64,000 nt of DNA. Source: Paraspadella gotoi (lineage: Eukaryota; Chaetognatha). This document shows, piece by piece, positions 23,461-34,597 of this stretch (within the stretch, counting starts at the first letter, position 1; each line of letters starts with the position of its first letter). The translations under genes and the position numbers were made by a program. The notes under the pieces were generated by a model. The model ran no database searches. It saw nothing but the letters and a program-made list of their open reading frames with translations, and had not been told where the DNA came from. The DNA is taken from assembly GCA_051294375.1 (NCBI GenBank), contig CM119267.1, positions 2,863,631 through 2,927,630 on the forward strand, read 5' to 3'.

Positions 23461-26059
23461 CTAACGTCTTGCATTGGAGCCTGGAAATTCAATCTTCTAT
23501 CACCGGATGAATATCGTGAGTAATAAATATATAAATTTAGCTAATATTAAAATACTTATACTAATATTAATATAATATTAAAAAATCGTATGCAGCGGAA
23601 AGATTTCAGCCTAAGGATCAAATTATCATTTCGACGAAAAAAAATTTTTTTTTAGTATTCTCAATCTATTAGTAATCAAATTAAACTGGTTTAGTTTTAC
23701 ATTCTCCGACCGAGATTTTGCGGTCGGTTATTTTTTTTTCGCTTCTTATGAGCGACGTATAGAAATATCGCTACGCAAAGATAAAAAAAGGACAGTGGTA
23801 AGGGTAGAAAAACTTTTTATTACAAATCCCTAACCACCCCTAACCCTAAATACCACTAATCTCTCACCAACCTTAACCCAATTGCTAACCTTTTAAAAAA
23901 TAAAACATAAAAGTATTGTTTTTCCTTTCCTTGTTTGTTTATGTACAACGAATTTTATTAAGACAATTTCAGACATGTTTCCGCTTCAATTTAAACCATC
24001 AGCGCAAAACGAATTGATTTGTGAAACAAATATTTTTATAGACTTTAAAGTTTGAAGAGAGAGAGAGTCTGAAAATATTTGTAATTTTGTTTCATAAATC
24101 AATTCGTTTTTGCGCTGATGAAAGCTTACATTGAAGCTGAAACATGTCCAAAATTTGTTTCTTTATAAAACTCGTATGTAAACAAACAATTCATTTTCTT
24201 CCTCAAACATAAAAATAGCAATTAAAATAAATTTAAAACAATCATTATTTATTATACTATTTATTATTCATTATTATTGACAAAAAAAATATATTATTGC
24301 GCAAACTGAGACTCGACGCTAGAGAGGGAAAACAAAATTAAATGGATTAACAAAGGACCGACTGTTGCGTTGGTACCTAAAGTTGGTTGCGGACGTCGAA
24401 TTGTAAAGCTACCCATTAAATTTCGGCATAAATCTTCTTTAGTTTAAATAAACTCATAAAGGTTAAACGGTGGTTAACTTGCAACCAAACAAACATGCTT
24501 CGCAGTCGACCCTTTTTGTTTTCTTTTTATTTCGTAATTCTGATGCAATCGTGTCTTAAAAGTGCGAAATCCTTTTTAAAAATTAAATTAATAATATTAA
24601 TTTTCCGTGATTCTAAAAGTATCGAAGTAATTTTATTATTTAAAATATTTTAGAAAATTGTTTCTATATAATAAATTAATGTTTTTGAAATATCAAATAT
24701 TTAAATCTAATTATCCCACCATCTAGGGATTTTAAGAAAGAAAGTTTTGAATTATACATCGCGTAAGTATTGAATTGTGTTTACTCTTTGAATCCCAACA
24801 GATCGATCGAATGCATCGCTAAGGGTTAAACCGTGAACCTACGATCTTCTTTCAATAAGTTGTGGTCCAGCTCTATCCCTCCAGTAACGAGAGTGAGAGC
24901 GAGAGCCAAAGAGAGCGAGAAGACCAACTGAGTTGCTTCGAAAACGAAACCAAAAAAAAAAATCCCGAATTCGACGAAGGATGTCTAAAGTTCACGCATC
25001 ATCCCAGATTTTTGCGGTTTTTTAAGGATGAAGTGAATCGCATGAGGGAAAACGCGTCGGTCTTTTTTTTTTTGGGTGAGTTTAACGAGTGCAATAGTGT
25101 AATTTTTTTTTTTACTTTTTCTTCACTTCGATTTTAAAGTTTTTTTAATATTTCATTCACCATATATATATATTTACTTATATACTGATAACATAGAGGG
25201 ATCGAAAACATTATCGATTCCGCGTTCTCACTTCACGGGCGTATAAAACTTATGTGGTTTTATCAATTCATAATTTCATCATGCAATCATCATCATCCTC
25301 ATAGACATAGCTCTGTGCGTTGCCACAATTCTCTGCCTCCTTTCATCATTTCCGAGAAATATACAAAGAATTTCTCGTGTTCCAATAAGCAGTCGTGGAA
25401 CTTGAGTAAATCTCAGTAAAAACTCGAAAAAACACATCGTAGAATTTTAACTTCTGTTTAAAATGTAAATAATAAATTGGAGGCACGAGATTCGGCGATG
25501 ATTCATGACCCAAATTCACAAACTCCAGAAGAGAAGAAAAAATCTTCAAGACTGAAGTAAAGATAAGACGCAAAAAAAATTTGTTTTGAATTTAAACAAG
25601 AAAAAAATGTTTTCGTGAAATGCGGATTATCGTAAGAAAAAAAAAGGCGATTGTGTAATGTTTCCTCGCTAGACATGGATTAAAACGCCACCTTTAGTCG
25701 AATCATTTTCGAAATCCCAATGACGACCGACGATGAAGTCCGTCGTCCAAAGTTATCACCTCGATTCGTCTCGATTTGTCAGTCTCGATCCTCAAATTTT
25801 TACTTAATAAATTCTTTCTTTTTTTTTGTTACCACTGAAGATCGAGCGCGGATTACGTCATCGACAGACGCGGTGGATGGTCGTCGCTTCGGACGTTGGC
25901 CTCGACTGACGATAATGAACCCAAAAAAAATTATTCTCTTGATTTAAAAATCCAATAATTCCTCATCAGAAATGGATTCTCGTCCATTCGTTCGTCGACT
26001 TGGACTCCGTCACATCGCTACAGACTTTAATTTTAAAGACTTCTCAATTTCTTCCGCGA
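23461..26059. other. Intergenic region with one family D element; no gene recognised
   Basis: Apart from the inverted-repeat element at 23930-24195, this is AT-rich unique sequence. An open frame at 24862-25137 is partly GA-repeat, and 25720-25947 starts with an ATG (MTTDDEVRR) 340 bases upstream of the four-helix protein. The latter might be a 5' exon but lacks a convincing donor, so it is not called. Confidence 0.4.
23930..24195. mobile_element. Family D palindromic element
   Basis: Two arms of about 100 bases in inverted orientation (about 23930-24030 and 24085-24195). Matching blocks include TTTGTTTATGT / ACTCGTATGTAAACAAAC, AGACATGTTTCCGCTTCAA / TTGAAGCTGAAACATGTCC, CATCAGCGCAAAACGAATTG / CAATTCGTTTTTGCGCTGATG. 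The right arm carries CTGATGA (24115-24121), a five-pair stem AGCTT/AAGCT and GAAA (24139-24142), the layout of a hammerhead core. The left arm carries a degenerate version on the minus strand. No coding capacity. Confidence 0.6.
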
Positions 26060-26764
26060 ATGGCGTTTAGATTTCCCGCCGAACCGGATGAAGACGGTCG
26101 TGGGCGGCCGTCGTCCCGCCCACCGTCTCGCCCGATTTCTCGCCACTCTCCCACGCTGCTTTCCTTGATCTCCACTCCTCCACCCGCCCAGCGTGCCTTA
26201 CGCGGCGTCGGGATCGCCCACGTGATTTCCGGGGCGGGATTCATGCTGCTTCATCTTTTCGACGCTGTTTTCGTCACCGGAAGTCTGCTTTTCACCATCT
26301 GGGTGGGGTTTTTCTTCGTTCTCGACGGCGTCTTTTGCCTCTTCGGTCACATCAAATCGACGGCGACGCTCTCTGCACTCAACGGCCTCGCCGCCCCGTT
26401 TCTTGTTCTATTTTTAGCGCCGAAACGTCTCTGCCAAGAGTCGACTACGACGAGGGGCGCTCTAGATTGCGCCACGCCTTGGTCCGCGGCGCTGGCCGCC
26501 GGTTGCGTCTTCTTTTGCGTCTTCGAAATGTGTTTGGCTTTAGCATCTGTCGGCATCTGCGTGAAGCTGGTCTGCGATCGGCGCCGGGTTCCGGACGCTC
26601 GTACAATGTGGGCCGGCGATGGTTCGACGGCGTGGTTGGCGGTGCCGATGACGGGGGCGCCCTCGTCAAGAGCGACGTCGAGATCCTCGTCCGCGTTCGT
26701 CATTAACGTCGACGCCGCTGACGTTAACTACGCGCGAGAAATTCCAACCATTCAACTAAGTTAA
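26060..26764 (+). CDS. Four-helix integral membrane protein (tetraspan-like), 234 aa
   Basis: Predicted plasma- or endomembrane protein of unknown role. The start is the first ATG (MAFRFPAEP). A Pro/Ser/Arg-rich cytoplasmic N-terminus of about 45 residues precedes four hydrophobic segments at about 47-70, 74-97, 102-120 and 141-172. The short loop between helices 3 and 4 has two cysteines (125 and 137) that could form a disulfide. The C-terminus is a soluble Ser/Thr-rich tail. The layout resembles MS4A/CD20-like or other small tetraspan proteins, but I see no family-defining motif (no CCG), so no name is given. It is a single exon with no neighbour suggesting a pathway. Confidence 0.7.
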   Translation: MAFRFPAEPDEDGRGRPSSRPPSRPISRHSPTLLSLISTPPPAQRALRGVGIAHVISGAGFMLLHLFDAVFVTGSLLFTIWVGFFFVLDGVFCLFGHIKSTATLSALNGLAAPFLVLFLAPKRLCQESTTTRGALDCATPWSAALAAGCVFFCVFEMCLALASVGICVKLVCDRRRVPDARTMWAGDGSTAWLAVPMTGAPSSRATSRSSSAFVINVDAADVNYAREIPTIQLS

Positions 26765-27338
26765 GCCTTAACTTAAGGAGATTAAATCAATTACTACTAG
26801 ATTAGTATCAACTCTTGACTATGAAATTGAAAATGCTTGATTGATATAACGTTTTCGCCTTTTTTTATGTATATTTTTTTCCTCATAAAATAGTAGTGTT
26901 AAACAACATTCCAAGAATGTTTAATTTTGTAGTAGTTATATCTGGAAATGTTTTTACTTTAGCATGCCTCAGTTTATTAAGTGCTCGGTTTTTGTTTAAC
27001 TTTAAGCAAAGACACAACGAGCATATAATTTTTAGTTTTATGTATCAGACTGATAATCAGTCTGTGAAAATGAAAAAAATTATTCAAATTTATATTGTAA
27101 CGTCTTTATTTATTTCTGCCTGTTTTTTTAGTATTTTACAATAATCATCCGCTACTAGCGTTACTAATGTTTTGTAATTTGCATCTCTTGAAATCGATTT
27201 AAATATAAATAACTTATTTTTCATCAATATTTATTTGTATTCTAACCACATTTAGTTTCATGCGTTTTAAGATCCATTTACTAGTATCCATTCTTTTCAC
27301 GATTTAAGGTGACTCGATATAGAAAATTCATAAAAAAT
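26765..27338. other. Spacer upstream of the BRO1-calpain gene
   Basis: AT-rich. An open frame at 26896-27144 has a hydrophobic start and end but no recognisable similarity and neutral base composition. It is not called. No promoter motif is assignable. Confidence 0.35.
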
Positions 27339-29753
27339 ATGAATTCACTTAGCGAACTAAAACTGAAGATCCCGATCAACTCAAAGTCAAAGAGTTTGAT
27401 TGTGGCTGCGCCCGGCTTGGAACGCCCCGATATCAACGATCTCTACGCGGAACATGATAAGAAGGCGACGATCGCCTCCTACCTCCGCGCCCTCGACGAC
27501 GAAATCGAAGAAGGTAGACCGTCCCTCGAGAAATCCGTCTACGAATGGGAAGACTCTTTTCCTCGAAAATGGTGGGAGAGAAAGAAAGCCACGGTTTCTC
27601 CGTCTTTGTCCTTCGAAAAGGGATGCTTTTTGTTCAACCTTGCCGTCATGGAGCGACATCAGGCGTCACTCTGCGATAACGCTCTTGTACGAGCCAGGTC
27701 AGTTAAAAAAAAAACAAAAGATTCTTGTATTTCTTCTCCTAGTTGCGACCCATGGCCTCTCCGGCCCGTCCAATGAATAAAAACCTATTAAAAGTTGTAT
27801 TTTCTCTATTGGTACTCTTTGGTATTTACCAAAATAATGACCTGAAATCGTCTTTAATTTATTAAAAGTTATTAAACAATTATTCTCCTTACTTATTATA
27901 TTCTAATATATTATTATTTCGCCGTAAATAGTATACTTTCCACTTCATTGATAGGGAAGCCAGGTACACTGGGAGTGAATAAATGAGACTGTGAGAGAGT
28001 CTTGATTGAAAGCTTGCAGGGACTTATGTCATTATCTTGTAAGAGTGATGGAGGCCTTAAACCACCAAAGCCTGTCCAAATTTATTTATTAAATGAATGG
28101 ATAATTTTTATATTGGTTGTACCAACAAAACTGAATTTTTAAAAACTCGCCACAAAACCGGTTTTTTTTATCCTTCGCTTTCTTATTTATATTTAATTGT
28201 CATTTTATTTTTAATTTTTTTATCATATTCTCAGGTCGTTTTCCACCGCGGCTGATCATTTCAATGATGCTCAACGATGTCTCCAAGAGGCAAATGTAAT
28301 TAATAAGTTGACGCGCGACTTGCGACCGAGGACTCTGTTTACACTCTGTAACTATTCGTCCGCGGAAGCCCAGGAAGCGGCGCTGGAAGCCGCTGGACCG
28401 GAAGAGCACATATTAAAGGCGTCCTTGGCGGCCAAAGCGTCCCAAAGTTTCGAGGAAGCTTTGATTTCTATTGATAAGCAAAAATGGAACAAAGGGTTTC
28501 CTAAGCTCATATTGGTGAGTATATATCGTGATGGTTTTTTTGAAAATATTTCTGGACCTTTTTTGAGCCAATCCTTTCAGGCCAAAAAGCTTCAAATGGC
28601 CGCTGCCGCCCAGCGATTCGAAGCTCAACGTTGTCTGACGGAAAGCGAAACGGCGTCGACTCGCGCCAACAAACGCGGCGAAGCAATCGCTCGACTCTCC
28701 AAAGCGGTCGACCTTCTTCGCGAAGCCTACGGCGCTTCTCCCTCTGGGATTCTCAAATCGGCTCGGTCAGAGATCGAGGACGAGTTGGCAGAAGTGGAGC
28801 GAACCAACTCGAGGATCTACCACGAAAGGATCCCGCGATTCGCGGAGCTCGACGGCGTCGAGGGATTGCGCTGGAACCGCGCGTTTCTTTGGGAAGATCC
28901 CGATTTCGTTCCCGGCGATTCGATTCTACCCTCGACCGATCAAGGATCGACTTGGCTACGACCTTTCGAGATCTGCGACAAGCCCCAATTCTTCGTCGAC
29001 GGAATCTCGAGATTCGATGCGCAACAGGGCCGGCTGGGCGACTGCTGGTTCGTGGCTGCGCTTGCCGCTCTGGTTAGCGACCAGAAAGCTTTCGGAAAGA
29101 CCGTGCCGCGGCAGGACTTCGGCGACGCATACGAGGGAAAGTTTCGCTTTAACCTTTGGTGGAAGAAACGACGGTTGACGATCGAAATTGACGATCGACT
29201 CCCGACGACCCTAATCGGTGGGAAGGTGTCCTTCATGAGAACCAAGGACGGCGAATTTTGGCCGGCTCTGTTGGAAAAGGCCGTGGCAAAAATGCTCGGG
29301 GGTTATCAGTTTCTCCACGGCGGTTTTCCGATAGACGCGCTGCAGATTCTCACTGGACGAGAGAGCGAGGTCTTGATGATCCAAGAGTTGAGTTCCCGCG
29401 ATCTATTCCATCAGTTAAAAGCGTCGCACGAATCCGGTGCGATCATCACGTGTGCGAGAATGAGAGAAGATTACTTCGGAGGTTTACCAGGAGGTCATGC
29501 TTACACCGTAACGGGCGTTGAAATAGTGCGGGTGATGGCTGGAGGCACCGTTGATCTGATTCGAGTCCGAAATCCATGGGGGAATTCGGTGGAATGGAAA
29601 GAAAAGTGGTCGGACACGAGCGAAGCATGGAATGGCGTCTCGGACGATGAGAAACGTCGAATTGAGTTTTTATCTCGACGTGACGGAGAATTTTGGATGG
29701 AAAAGGAAGATTTTTGTTTGGCCTTTCAACAAACGTCGATCTGCCAAATCTGA
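27339..29753 (+). CDS. BRO1 domain-calpain cysteine protease fusion (603 aa)
   Basis: Three exons: 27339-27697, 28235-28514, 28581-29753, joined in phase. The start is the ATG of MNSLSELK. Residues about 1-320 match a complete BRO1 domain: WEDSF...SLSFEKGCFLFNLA (about 75-105), ARSFSTAADHF, SSAEAQEAALEAA, HILKASLAAKASQSFEEAL, then GEAIARLSKAVDLL and the closing NSRIYHERIPRFAEL. These track the ALIX/Rim20 pattern, including the IYNDRVP-like end. Residues about 340-600 are a calpain (C2) protease: AQQGRLGDCWF with Cys368, GGLPGGHAYTV with His519, VRNPWG with Asn544, all triad residues present. There is no C2-like, MIT or EF-hand domain. BRO1 domains bind ESCRT-III CHMP4/Snf7, so the protease is probably recruited to endosomal ESCRT sites (inference). 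Fungal Rim20 (BRO1) and Rim13 (calpain) are separate proteins of one pathway. The second intron (66 nt) is stop-free. Confidence 0.88.
28030..28125 (+). repeat. Family C MITE, 5'-truncated copy
   Basis: It lies in the first intron of the BRO1-calpain gene. It matches the 3' part of the element at 59911-60201: ATTATCTT..AAGAG.GATGGAGGCCTT, GTCCAAA, TTTAT..AATGAA and the terminal ATTGGTTGTACCAA. Confidence 0.55.
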
Positions 29754-30508
29754 GAGCTCTATCATGGGTATTTTATCCTTAAGACTGATGATTTTGTGTT
29801 TTAAAAAAATTCAATCGACTTTTTTTTCGCTACTTACATCTTGTTTTAATTTTAGTATACTTATGGCTGTTATTAATTCGATAATTAAATTTTACTACTT
29901 TACTTTTTACTAATTTACTTTGTCCGAAATCTTAATACAGAATTGTTTTATTGTAGACTAAGATTTAGTACTTTGCTCATTTTAAAGATATATTCCACTT
30001 TGTAATCCTGACTAAATTACCCTTAATTTTACATTTAAATGTCTTTCATTGTCCTATTTAACCAATGCTGTTTTGATATGCTTTGCTTTTATTGAGTATT
30101 ATTGTTTTTAGAGTATAATTTCTCTTACTGTGACAATTTTTTCCATTTTAAGCAAAATTTTACTCGAGTCACTAAATGACTAATAAATTCTTGCCACTTG
30201 TGTTCATATTTTTTTGCCCTACATATTAGAATTACATTTCGAGTTATTTAAAGTAAAGCCTCATACTAGACATATATTTGTTATCAGTTTTTATCTCAAT
30301 TCTTATTTCACTTAAAATTTGTAACGGCTTTTTTTACAGCGCCGCTGAGGCATTGTTTGCAGTCTTTTATTTTTCTTTGTATTTCTTATTGTAGGTTCAG
30401 AACTAATCTCAGAGAAGTCAGGGTTGACCTATTTTTATCATTCCTACTCGTTAAACGCTGATCAATGTTAAGCTAGCGTATCTCGGGTCCGATGAGGGCT
30501 CTATCACA
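29754..30508. other. Intergenic spacer, no gene recognised
   Basis: AT-rich sequence downstream of the protease gene. No ORF with protein character, no repeat match to the families described here, and no clear promoter motif. Confidence 0.4.
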
Positions 30509-31064
30509 ATGTCACAAAGTGGCTGCCCGCAACAATCTCGAATTTCCCGTCAGAAAATATCGTCTTACAAAACTGACAATGGCATAGAGAAATTGGATTC
30601 TCCAGTGGTCGACCCGATTCCGTCTCTCGACATCGAATCCGACAACTCTGTGTCTGACGGTAGTCATCATTCCGATCGTGTCTCAAAGACCAACTCCACA
30701 TCTTCTCCCCCGATCGATGTGACGGAACAGCAAGGTAATCGTTTTTCTGTCGCTCTGGCGTCGAAGATTGTTGAAAACAATGCAAGCGACCACGAACTTG
30801 TGAACTTGAAGAAAAAAGAAAATGGAGGAAAAAACTCGTTCCGCAAAAAGAAAAGTGACTGTGAAAATTTTACTGAGACGCAGCGAAACACAAACAATGA
30901 TTATTCCGCATCGGGTAAGCTAAATTCTCTTTTGGAATTAGTCAATCTTTACTATATTTTTCAAAAAAGAGCTAATGAGCAAATTAACCTTAGAAAAGTA
31001 TTTTTTTAACACTATCCGCTAAATTCTTTGTTGGAAACTCTCTCTCTCTCTCTCTCTCTCATTC

Positions 31065-31119
<55 letters not shown>

Positions 31120-32536
31120 CTCCCCCCTCTCCCTCCTCCCTCCAACTCAATGTTTGTAAAAATTTTTTGTGTCTTTTTCAAATGCTGATGAAGGCTTGAA
31201 GAACAAAGCCGAAACATGTTCAAATTTTATGTTAATAAAATTATTTTGTTGTTCCACGAAAATTTCGTTTCTTCTAACAAAAGAAAAGAAAATGCTTTGT
31301 TTACTTCTTAGTTGATCAAAGACTCGGACGGACCAAAAATGGGGCCATTCTCTCAATCTTCAAAAAATTGCAAACTTCATTTATTGAAGACGGGACAAGT
31401 GACGACGTCCCGTTCGTTCATGCAGCGCTTCCCCATCAAAGTGCCTCGTCTCAAAACTGCAAGCTGTGCGGCCGACAAGTACCGGCGCAGGCGAGAGCCC
31501 TTTTGTGCGACAATTGTCACGATTGGACGCACATCTCCTGCCTCAAGACCAACGTATGGATCAAAGAAGTGGGCGTGATCAATGTGCGGAAAGAATATGA
31601 GCGCCTGATGGACCTGGAGTCTTTTAGCTGGGTATGTCCCAAATGCGAAAAATCTGTATATCCATCGCGCATTCAACGCTGCGAAGAAAGGTGAATGACG
31701 TTTGACATTCGAAATTTATTGGTTGCTAATCGAGATGAAAATATGATTAACCCAACAATTTCAGGCCTCTACTGGATAGAACGAAATGCTCGATCACGGT
31801 TCCACCAAAAATCACTGATGTTGTTAGAAAAACTCTGACAGAAAGTCAGTTGGAGACTGATAACGCTCCTGGTGTCAAGGAGGCGTCTCAAAGACGACGA
31901 GAAGAATCCGAGTCGCTTGGAGGTGACGATTCTGGAAGCGACTCTTGGGCGATTCACCCAACACGAGGAAATCGGGTCGGAAAAGAAAGCGTAGTCACTT
32001 TGCGTTCAAACGGAACTGGATTCACTGACGTCAACGTGGACACTTCGGTAGAAAACGATGGCAACGTGGGAATCACGAATCCTGTCACGGGCGGCTTTAA
32101 AGGAAACGACGAATCCTTCGCGCGTTCCGATCGTCAACTCTCTGCTAATTACGATGATCCTGTTGTGGCGTCTGATCGCAACAACTTTGCCGCTCTCGGG
32201 CAAAACCCCGTCAATGAATCGTCCCGACAGTCATCGCCTGACGACGATGTGGAGGTTCTCTACGTGGAGAGTTTCCTGACTGAAAAAAAGCACGACTGCT
32301 TCTTGTGCGACGCCAAATTTTGTCTTCGCGACAACCTTCTGACGCACTTTGCGTCCCACGTGGAAAAGTTGGTCCGCTGTGACTTTTGTTTGGAGACTTT
32401 CTCGACTACGAAGAAAACGAGCGATCATTTTCTCGCCATCCACGGTCTCTTCGAAAGATTATCTTGCGACGTTTGCGCCAGATCCTTTTGGTTGGAAAGA
32501 GATTTAAAGAGGCACAAACGTTTGCACTTGGAATGA
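30509..32536 (+). CDS. PHD-finger plus C2H2 zinc-finger protein (518 aa)
   Basis: Probably a chromatin-associated or transcription factor; no orthologue recognised. Exons are 30509-30914, 31312-31690 and 31765-32536, with splice signals CGG|GTAAGC, CTTCTTAG|TT, AAAG|GTGAAT and TTTCAG|G, all in phase. The N-terminal 180 residues are Ser/Lys-rich and low complexity. Residues 185-247 form a C4HC3 PHD finger: CKLC, LCDNC (Cys201/Cys204), H209, C212 and WVCPKC (Cys244/Cys247). After an acidic Ser/Asp-rich linker, the last 85 residues carry three C2H2 fingers starting CFLCDAKF, CDFCLETF and CDVCARSF. The first intron holds a family D element with long CT repeats. It ends only 172 bp before the next gene. 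PHD plus C2H2 suits histone-tail reading combined with DNA binding, which is inferred from domains only. Confidence 0.78.
31035..31235 (+). mobile_element. Family D element with hammerhead-like core, in an intron
   Basis: (CT)n tract (31038-31140) followed by AATGTTTGTAAAAATTTTTT and then CTGATGA (31185-31191), the stem GGCTT (31193-31197) / AAGCC (31206-31210) and GAAA (31211-31214), with CATGTTCAAATTTTATG behind. The same order occurs in the elements at 17853-18343 and 23930-24195. The right boundary is unclear because only part of the terminal inverted repeat is recognisable. Confidence 0.5.
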
Positions 32537-32708
32537 CTTCTTTACTATTAGATTATCTTTTCCATTTACCTCGACTTCTATCTACTGGGTCAAGTTTTTT
32601 TTGTTTGTTTTTCATCAAAAAGATCTACCCGAGAATTAATTGATCGGTTGAAATTATTACAAAAAATTTTTATGCTACGTTTTAATTATTTGTATAGATA
32701 ACCTGCAC
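32537..32708 (+). promoter_or_regulatory. Short 172-bp intergenic region before GALNS
   Basis: AT-rich spacer containing a 3' splice-site-like TTAATTATTTGTATAG ending at about 32698, 10 bases before the GALNS ATG. This could be the end of a 5'UTR intron or a trans-splice acceptor. The upstream gene's 3'UTR and this gene's promoter must both fit here. Confidence 0.35.
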
Positions 32709-34593
32709 ATGAAAATGCGGATCTTAGTGATATTACTTTTTATTGTTGTTTCTTCGGAATGTTCGGCGTTGCCAAATTTCGTCGTGGCCTTTATGGACGA
32801 TATGGGCTGGGGCGATTTAGGCTGTTTTGGCAACTCTGCCATGGAAACGCCGAATTTGGATCGACTAGCTCGGGAGGGAACTTTGCTCACGGATCTCTAC
32901 GTTGCTAATCCTCTTTGTACTCCTTCCCGAGCTGGTACAGGATATAGACACTTGTGCTTGGTCAGAAAAAAAATTATAAAATATAATCATTACTGGCGAT
33001 AGCTTTATTAACTGGGAGACTTCCGGTACGAAACGGGTTTTACACGACCAACGCCCATGCAAGAAATTCCTATGCCCTGCAGACACTTTTGGGCGGGATT
33101 CAAGATAATGAGGTTCGAAAAACCCGTTTGTTACACATTTTTACGCATATTTTAGATTTAAAATATGATGTCGTAATACAGCGATTAAGAAAAACGTAAT
33201 ATATTTAAAAATTGTTCCAGGTATTGCTCCCCGAACTTCTCCGTCAACGAGGCTACAGCAGCAAGTTGATAGGCAAATGGCATCTCGGACATCGCGATCC
33301 TTTTCTTCCACTACGTCACGGATTCGACGAGTACTTCGGAGTTCCAAACACACACCCGGGGCCTTTCGACGGGATAACGGCTCCCAACATTCCCGTCTAC
33401 GACAACGACGAAATGGTTGGCCGGTTATTCGAGGGAGACTTTCAAATCAACTTGAGCACTCACGAGTCTAACTTGACGATGAAGTACCTCAACGCTTCCC
33501 TGGATTTTATAAGGTGATTAAACTTAATAAATACTTAGCCATATGTCTGAAAAAGAAGATCAACTATCTACTAGTAAGCGTAACTCTTTAGACGCAACGC
33601 CAACCAGAGTCGCCCGTTCTTTCTATACTACGCACCGGACGCGTCGCACGACGTAGTCTACGCCTCGCGCCGGTTTCTCGGCCGCAGCCGCCGCGGCCCG
33701 TACGGCGACGCAGTGATGGAGCTCGATTGGAGCGTCGGGGAGATCGCGCGAGAATTGCAAAGGCTCGGGATCGACGACAACACTTTGATCTTTTTCTCTT
33801 CGGACAATGGCGCCGCGACGTGGCTTCACGAAATGGGCGGCCTGACCGGCCCCTTCCTCTGCGGCAAGCAGACAACCTTCGAAGGTGGCGTCAGATCCCC
33901 CGGTATCGCTTGGGGCATGGGAACCGGCGGCGGCGCGATTATCCGACAACAGGCGTCGTTGATGGATTTGTTTCCGACGTTTTTGAAGATGGCGGGGATC
34001 GAGGTTCCTTCTAACTTAACTCTCGACGGCATTGATCTGTCCAAACAACTTTTCATTGGAGATGCGGCAACGGAAAGCGGCTTCCAACCGGAAAGTCTCC
34101 GCCCAATCTTTCACTATCGGGGTGACGAGCTTTTCGCCGTTCGAATCGGACTTCACAAGACTCACCTGTGGACGTGGACATGCGGTAAATAACATGGAAT
34201 TTATTAAACAAATGTATTACTATTAGACAAACGCATAATAATTTTTCGCACAACTCAGGGAAAGAATTGGGTTTCAACTTTTGTCCGGGCGAAGTTATCG
34301 ACGGAGTGACAACGAGCGTTCAAACCAACCGCACAACGAATCCCATCGTCTACCATCTCGGCCGCGATCCCGGGGAAAAGTTTCCACTTTCGCCAAAATC
34401 GCACGAATATCAGAACGCGGTGACGCTCGCCCGTGTCGCTGTGGAGAAGCATAAGGCGTCGCTGAAGATGGCCGAACCGCAGATGAACTGGTGCGACCTC
34501 GGCGCGCAAAACTGGCGGCCAAAAGGATGCGAGAAGCTGGGGCAATGCTTGAAGGGATTACCGTCGAAACAGTACAAATGCGTCTGGGACTTT

Positions 34594-34596
<3 letters not shown>
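32709..34596 (+). CDS. GALNS: N-acetylgalactosamine-6-sulfatase (lysosomal sulfatase)
   Basis: Removes 6-sulfate from N-acetylgalactosamine of chondroitin sulfate and galactose of keratan sulfate in the lysosome. Five exons: 32709-32934, 33003-33112, 33221-33513, 33592-34184, 34259-34596, all in phase, giving 519 aa (human 522). A signal peptide spans about residues 1-20 ([14 protein letters not shown]). The metal-binding FMDDMGWGD is at 28-36. The sulfatase signature [14 protein letters not shown] has Cys70, the residue converted to formylglycine. [27 protein letters not shown] and [17 protein letters not shown] are all present. The [28 protein letters not shown] and CEKLGQCL segments follow GALNS rather than arylsulfatase A or B. 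It lies between the PHD/C2H2 gene and RpL4, each within about 170 bp. It looks complete and functional. Confidence 0.93.

Positions 34597-34597
<1 letters not shown>

Noticed and set aside
25720-25947. Candidate 75-residue gene or 5' exon (MTTDDEVRR)
   Set aside because: It starts with an ATG, but there is no donor site joining it to the downstream membrane-protein frame, and the second half is T-rich intron-like sequence.
26896-27144. Small hydrophobic ORF
   Set aside because: It is AT-rich, 82 codons, with no similarity or context; such frames are expected by chance.
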